From Ferruginibacter sp. (lineage in GTDB: Bacteria; Bacteroidota; Bacteroidia; Chitinophagales; Chitinophagaceae): a DNA stretch of 38,598 bases. The first letter of the stretch is position 1, and each line of letters starts with the position of its first letter. Positions 34,712 through 38,598 of the stretch are shown here, one piece after another. Below the pieces are notes generated by a model. It saw nothing but the letters and a program-made list of their open reading frames with translations, did no database searches and was not told the origin of the DNA. A program made the position numbers and the translations under genes. Location of the stretch: positions 1 to 38,598 of the forward strand of contig NZ_JACMOO010000023.1 in NCBI RefSeq assembly GCF_014377975.1, read 5' to 3'.

Positions 34712-36205
34712 ATGGCAACAATAAATAACACTTCCACTCAAACAAAATCAAAAAAATTTTTCGGTGAAGGCTTAACGTTCGATGACGTTTTACTTATGCC
34801 TGCTTACTCTGAAGTATTACCAAGAGAAGTTGAAATCACTGCAAAACTCACAAAATCAATTACTTTAAATGTTCCTATGCTTAGCGCAGCAATGGATACC
34901 GTTACAGAAGCAGCACTCGCCATAGCACTGGCACGGGAAGGCGGCCTGGGCATACTGCATAAAAATATGAGTATTGAACAACAGGCCGACCAGGTAAAAA
35001 AAGTAAAGCGCAGTGAAAATGGGTTGATATTAGATCCGCTTACATTAAGCCCGGATGCTACCATTGGCGAGGCAATTCGCCTGATGAGAGAAAATAAAAT
35101 TGGAGGTATTCCGATAGTGGACGGTGCACAAAAATTGTTAGGTATCCTTACCAACCGCGACCTTCGCTTTGAAACCAACTATAAGGAAAAGGTAAGCACG
35201 ATAATGACAAAAGAAAACCTCATTACCGCACCTGAAGGTACTGACCTTAAAAAAGCTGAACTTATCTTTAAAAAAAATAAAATTGAAAAATTACCTGTAG
35301 TAAATAAAGCTGGCAAACTGATTGGCCTTGTTACTTTTGGAGATATTTTAAAATTAAAGAGCCATCCAAATGCAGTAAAGGATTCTTTTGGCAGACTGCT
35401 TGTTGGTGCCGGTGTGGGTATTACAAAAGATATTTTAGATAGAGTTGAAGCACTTCATCGTGCAGGCGTAGATATTATATGTTTAGATAGCGCTCATGGT
35501 CACACAAAAGCCGTTATTGATGCTTTAAAATCTATTAAAAAAACATTTAAAGGCATACAGGTTATTGCAGGCAACGTAGCCACATCTGCCGGAGCAAAAG
35601 CATTGGCCGATGCAGGTGCCGATGCAGTGAAAGTGGGTATTGGACCGGGTTCTATCTGCACCACACGTATAGTTGCTGGTACCGGCGTACCGCAAATAAC
35701 TGCCGTAATGGAAGCTGCCGCTGCATTAAAAGGAAAGAATGTTGGCATCATCAGCGATGGCGGTATACGCTACACCGGCGATATGGTGAAAGCATTGGCA
35801 GCAGGTGCAAGTTGTGTTATGATGGGCAATGTTTTTGCAGGTACAGAAGAAAGCCCCGGTGAAACTATTATTTATGAAGGCAGAAGATTTAAGCAGTACC
35901 GCGGCATGGGGTCGCTTGGCGCAATGTCGCAGGGAAGCAGCGACCGTTATTTTCAGGATGCTGATGCAGATGTAAAGAAATTTGTGCCGGAAGGTATTGA
36001 AGGACGTGTTGCTTTTAAGGGTTCTTTAAAAGAAATTGTTTACCAGTACACCGGAGGTTTAAGAGCTGGTATGGGCTACTGCGGTGCCAGTAATATTAAG
36101 ACTTTACAAAATGCAACCTTTGTAAAAATAACCAATGCCGGTATGCGGGAAAGCCATGCACACGACATTGCCATTACCAAGGAAGCGCCAAATTACAGCA
36201 GGTAA
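34712..36205 (+). CDS. guaB: inosine-5'-monophosphate dehydrogenase
   Basis: 497 residues from the ATG at 34712; the 34688 start would precede the promoter's -7 box. Oxidises IMP to XMP with NAD in GTP synthesis. Visible: [18 protein letters not shown], a pair of CBS domains (about 100-215), the barrel with [12 protein letters not shown] and [18 protein letters not shown], the catalytic cysteine loop [39 protein letters not shown], and flap region [19 protein letters not shown]. All the expected residues are present. A strong terminator follows at 36250, so it is a single-gene unit. Confidence 0.97.
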   Translation: MATINNTSTQTKSKKFFGEGLTFDDVLLMPAYSEVLPREVEITAKLTKSITLNVPMLSAAMDTVTEAALAIALAREGGLGILHKNMSIEQQADQVKKVKRSENGLILDPLTLSPDATIGEAIRLMRENKIGGIPIVDGAQKLLGILTNRDLRFETNYKEKVSTIMTKENLITAPEGTDLKKAELIFKKNKIEKLPVVNKAGKLIGLVTFGDILKLKSHPNAVKDSFGRLLVGAGVGITKDILDRVEALHRAGVDIICLDSAHGHTKAVIDALKSIKKTFKGIQVIAGNVATSAGAKALADAGADAVKVGIGPGSICTTRIVAGTGVPQITAVMEAAAALKGKNVGIISDGGIRYTGDMVKALAAGASCVMMGNVFAGTEESPGETIIYEGRRFKQYRGMGSLGAMSQGSSDRYFQDADADVKKFVPEGIEGRVAFKGSLKEIVYQYTGGLRAGMGYCGASNIKTLQNATFVKITNAGMRESHAHDIAITKEAPNYSR

Positions 36206-36249
36206 TTAGCATTGCCGGGCAAGCCATGCTATCGTACACACACATTATT

Positions 36250-36278
36250 AAGCTGCACAAATTTGTGCAGCTTTTTTT
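36250..36278 (+). terminator. intrinsic terminator after guaB
   Basis: A perfect 24-bp palindrome AAGCTGCACAAA / TTTGTGCAGCTT followed by a T-run, 45 bp after the guaB stop. Confidence 0.85.
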
Positions 36279-36409
36279 ACACCCGCAATCACCCACAAAT
36301 TTAAAGTAGGGTATTTTGACTGCGAATAATATTCAGTTAACTAAAAACCGTTCTCGTTCTCATACTTTTTAATCCTATCTTTCGTTCACTATTCAGTCAA
36401 AAACTGTCC

Positions 36410-38284
36410 ATGAAAAAACTGCTAATCGTTATACTAACTATTGCGTCGTCCTTTTTTTTAAATGCCCAAACTGCGGCAGACGATGCAAAAAATATTGTTA
36501 TCAGCCAATCGAAAAAAGAGTTTAGGTTTATCAGGGGCAATGCCGAACATCCGGTTCAGGTAAAGGAAGAAAGCAGGAAACTATTCACCTGCAATAGCTA
36601 CAGAACAGATATCCCGGTGGTAGAATTTTACAGCGATGTGGAAACCATAGATGAGGTAGATATTTATGTAAACGATTCTAAAAAGAATGGCATTATACCG
36701 AAGTATGAGTATTATAATTCGGATGGTGTTTTTTATTCTGATGCACATGTGTGCTTTTTCCAGTTGCCGCTCTTGAAAAAAGGAAGCACATCAGAAGTAA
36801 AATTTAAAAAAACAACGCTCGACCCCCGTTACTTCACCAGTATTTATTTTACAGAAGGACAGGAAATTACCGGACAGGAAATAAAAATAACAGTTCCTTT
36901 CTGGATGCAGGTTGAATTAAAGGAGTATAATTTTAAAGCCTATAAGATTGAAAAAAATATTGTGCAAAATGGGGATGAAACAGTGTATACCTATACTATG
37001 AAGAATATGCCGGCCCTGCACAATGAGCCGTCGGCTCCGGGCCCTTCTTATTTTGTACCGCACATTTTGGTTATGTGTAAATCAGCTCAGCCAAAAGATG
37101 AAAAATACATTTATTTCAGTACGGTTAAGGAGCAATACGAGTGGTACAAAAAATTGGTGTCGCAAATCGGGAATGATCCAAAAGCTGTGAAAGAAAAAAC
37201 GGAAGAAATTGTTACGGGTCTTACAACAGATGAAGAAAAAGTAAAAAAGATTTACCAGTGGGTACAGGACAATATCAGGTACATCGCTTTTGAAAATGGC
37301 CTGGCAGGTTTTAAGCCAGAAAAGGCACAGGAAGTGTTACGAAAAAAATATGGCGACTGCAAAGGCATGGCAAACCTGTTAACCGAAATGCTGCATTCCA
37401 TTAAACTAGATGCCCGCAGATGCTGGATAGGTACCAAACACATTGCGTATGATTATAGCACACCTTCCTTGTCGGTAGATAACCACATGATTTGCGCCTG
37501 GATGAATAAAGGTAAACCCGTGTTTTTAGATGCTACCGAAAAATATATCGGCTATGGTGAAATTGCAGAGAGAATACAGGGACGGCAAACTTTAATGGAA
37601 AATGGAAACCAATATTTATTAGAAAAGGTTCCGGTGGCAAATTATTTACAAAATACTGCAACAGAAAGCAGGAAATTCTTAATGGAAGGCAATAACCTAA
37701 AGGGCCATGTAACACAGGTTTGGAAAGGAGAAAACAAAGAATGGATGCTTTCTTCACTGAACGAAATAAAACAGGATAAACAGGAAAATGCTTTAAAACA
37801 ATTTTTGGCAAAAGGAAAACAAAACTTTGAAATAAGCAACTTAAAAATTACAAATATTATTAACTATAACAGCGATTTAAAAGTAGAGTATGATGTATTA
37901 TGGAAAGATGCACTGACTGTTTTTGATAAAGAGACTTACCTGGATGCAGACAATCGCCGCAACCTGGAAAGCTTTAAAATTGATATTGATAAAAGAAAAC
38001 AACCTTATTGGCTTGACTTTAAAAATAACCTCATTTTTGAAACAGAAATCCAAATACCTGCTGGCAAAGTAATAACTAGTCTGCCTGAAAAATTAAGCAT
38101 CAAACAGCCAGGGTATAGCTTTACTGCATCTTATAATATTGTGTCAGAAAAACTGTTTTACAAAAACGAAATCATCCTGAACGATACAGAAATAAAAACT
38201 CAAAATTTTAATCAATGGAATAAGGATATTGAACAACTTCTCAACTTTTATAACCAGCAAATTGTATTCACGCAAAAAAATTAG
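36410..38284 (+). CDS. secreted DUF3857/transglutaminase-like protein
   Basis: 624 residues with a signal peptide (MKKLLIVILTIASSFFLNAQ). The N-terminal 240 residues are a beta-rich domain of the DUF3857 type; residues about 270-380 are a transglutaminase-like core with the complete triad Cys317 (YGDCKGMAN), His359 (VDNHMICAW) and Asp374 (VFLDATEKYI). A beta-rich C-terminal region follows. The triad is intact, so it may be an active cysteine peptidase or transpeptidase in the periplasm; the substrate is unknown. A TATCTTTC box at 36376-36383 resembles a -7 element, about 27 bp before the start. The next gene starts 6 bp behind it and looks like a relative. Confidence 0.8.
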   Translation: MKKLLIVILTIASSFFLNAQTAADDAKNIVISQSKKEFRFIRGNAEHPVQVKEESRKLFTCNSYRTDIPVVEFYSDVETIDEVDIYVNDSKKNGIIPKYEYYNSDGVFYSDAHVCFFQLPLLKKGSTSEVKFKKTTLDPRYFTSIYFTEGQEITGQEIKITVPFWMQVELKEYNFKAYKIEKNIVQNGDETVYTYTMKNMPALHNEPSAPGPSYFVPHILVMCKSAQPKDEKYIYFSTVKEQYEWYKKLVSQIGNDPKAVKEKTEEIVTGLTTDEEKVKKIYQWVQDNIRYIAFENGLAGFKPEKAQEVLRKKYGDCKGMANLLTEMLHSIKLDARRCWIGTKHIAYDYSTPSLSVDNHMICAWMNKGKPVFLDATEKYIGYGEIAERIQGRQTLMENGNQYLLEKVPVANYLQNTATESRKFLMEGNNLKGHVTQVWKGENKEWMLSSLNEIKQDKQENALKQFLAKGKQNFEISNLKITNIINYNSDLKVEYDVLWKDALTVFDKETYLDADNRRNLESFKIDIDKRKQPYWLDFKNNLIFETEIQIPAGKVITSLPEKLSIKQPGYSFTASYNIVSEKLFYKNEIILNDTEIKTQNFNQWNKDIEQLLNFYNQQIVFTQKN

Positions 38285-38290
38285 TACTCA

Positions 38291-38598
38291 ATGAAAAGTT
38301 TTTTATTGTCCGTTACAGTTATTATCTCTACTATTTTTACTCCTGCAAATGCTCAAACCAGGGAAGCCGAAAAATACCGGAAAGAATCAGAAGACATGCG
38401 AAAGCAGGTATGGGCATGGAATAAGCCTCAATTTAAAGTAAGAAATATTCCCGCACAATACGCTAATGCATCAAAAGTAGTTCTGGCGCACCATACAGAG
38501 TTAACGGCCGACAGCAAATCCAAATTTGCATTTTACGGGTTTGCCTTTGGCCTTAAAAAGGAAGAGGCTATTTCTGAAGTAGTTAGAGAAATGGTTAA
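38291..38598 (+). CDS. secreted DUF3857-type protein, N-terminal part (cut by window end)
   Basis: The frame starts with ATG at 38291, 6 bp after the stop of the previous gene, and runs off the right edge after 102 codons. It begins with a signal peptide (MKSFLLSVTVIISTIFTPAN, then AQ) and continues with SEDMRKQVWAWNKPQFKVRN, IPAQYANASKVVLAHHTEL, the style of DUF3857 N-termini, where a propagating beta domain precedes a transglutaminase core. It is probably a paralogue and operon partner of the gene at 36410. The catalytic part is outside the window. Confidence 0.75.
   Translation, partial: MKSFLLSVTVIISTIFTPANAQTREAEKYRKESEDMRKQVWAWNKPQFKVRNIPAQYANASKVVLAHHTELTADSKSKFAFYGFAFGLKKEEAISEVVREMV

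Overview
The window is a chromosomal segment of a Bacteroidota bacterium, most likely a member of Chitinophagaceae or a close relative. The evidence is AT-rich DNA, a lack of Shine-Dalgarno sites, many promoters with the Bacteroidota -7 element TAnnTTTG (three with a TTTR box 19 bp upstream), a PorE-like type IX secretion subunit, GLPGLI/DUF4412-like, DUF3467 and DUF3857/transglutaminase proteins, and a small Bacteroidota family often mislabelled as PRPP synthetase. The family-level placement is inference.

Layout. 1-600: the start of an IS1595-type transposase cut by the window edge, then a doubtful small membrane ORF. 600-5800 (minus): amino-acid permease, polyprenyl diphosphate synthase, RNase R. 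6250-9550 (plus): a small conserved protein, gene debris, a membrane protein, then surE, a membrane protein and a methyltransferase. 9550-10130: REP-like palindromes running into an array of eleven 18-bp tandem repeats. 10130-14160 (minus): two tandem LTA-synthase-like sulfatase-fold proteins, divergent from a PAP2 phosphatase (14221) and a CNNM/CorC-type CBS protein. 16298-17148: no convincing gene, but a perfect orphan terminator. 17149-19950 (minus): a PD40/TolB-like secreted protein, a Tat-exported sugar isomerase/epimerase-like protein and the decayed 3' end of a GMC oxidoreductase. 20690-25570: a small secreted protein, a GLPGLI/DUF4412-like protein, yidC, rplY (L25 with an Ala/Pro/Lys tail) and prs. 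25649-29757: radC, a DUF3467 protein, and an overlapping pair of outer-membrane barrel proteins, one with an N-terminal helix-hairpin-helix domain. 29839-38598 (plus): folD, queE, a PorE-like protein, dprA, guaB and two adjacent DUF3857/transglutaminase-type genes, the second cut by the window end.

Most of the window is housekeeping: nucleotide and folate metabolism (prs, guaB, folD, surE, queE), RNA and protein handling (rnr, rplY, yidC), envelope and isoprenoid functions (ids, LTA-like proteins, PAP2, barrels, PorE) and DNA uptake/processing (dprA, radC, HhH-barrel). I see no CRISPR array, phage, rRNA, tRNA or clear defence system. The least explained parts are the 18-bp repeat array next to palindromes at 9805-10111, the HhH-barrel/porin-like overlapping pair, the orphan terminator at 16746, and several intergenic gene fossils.
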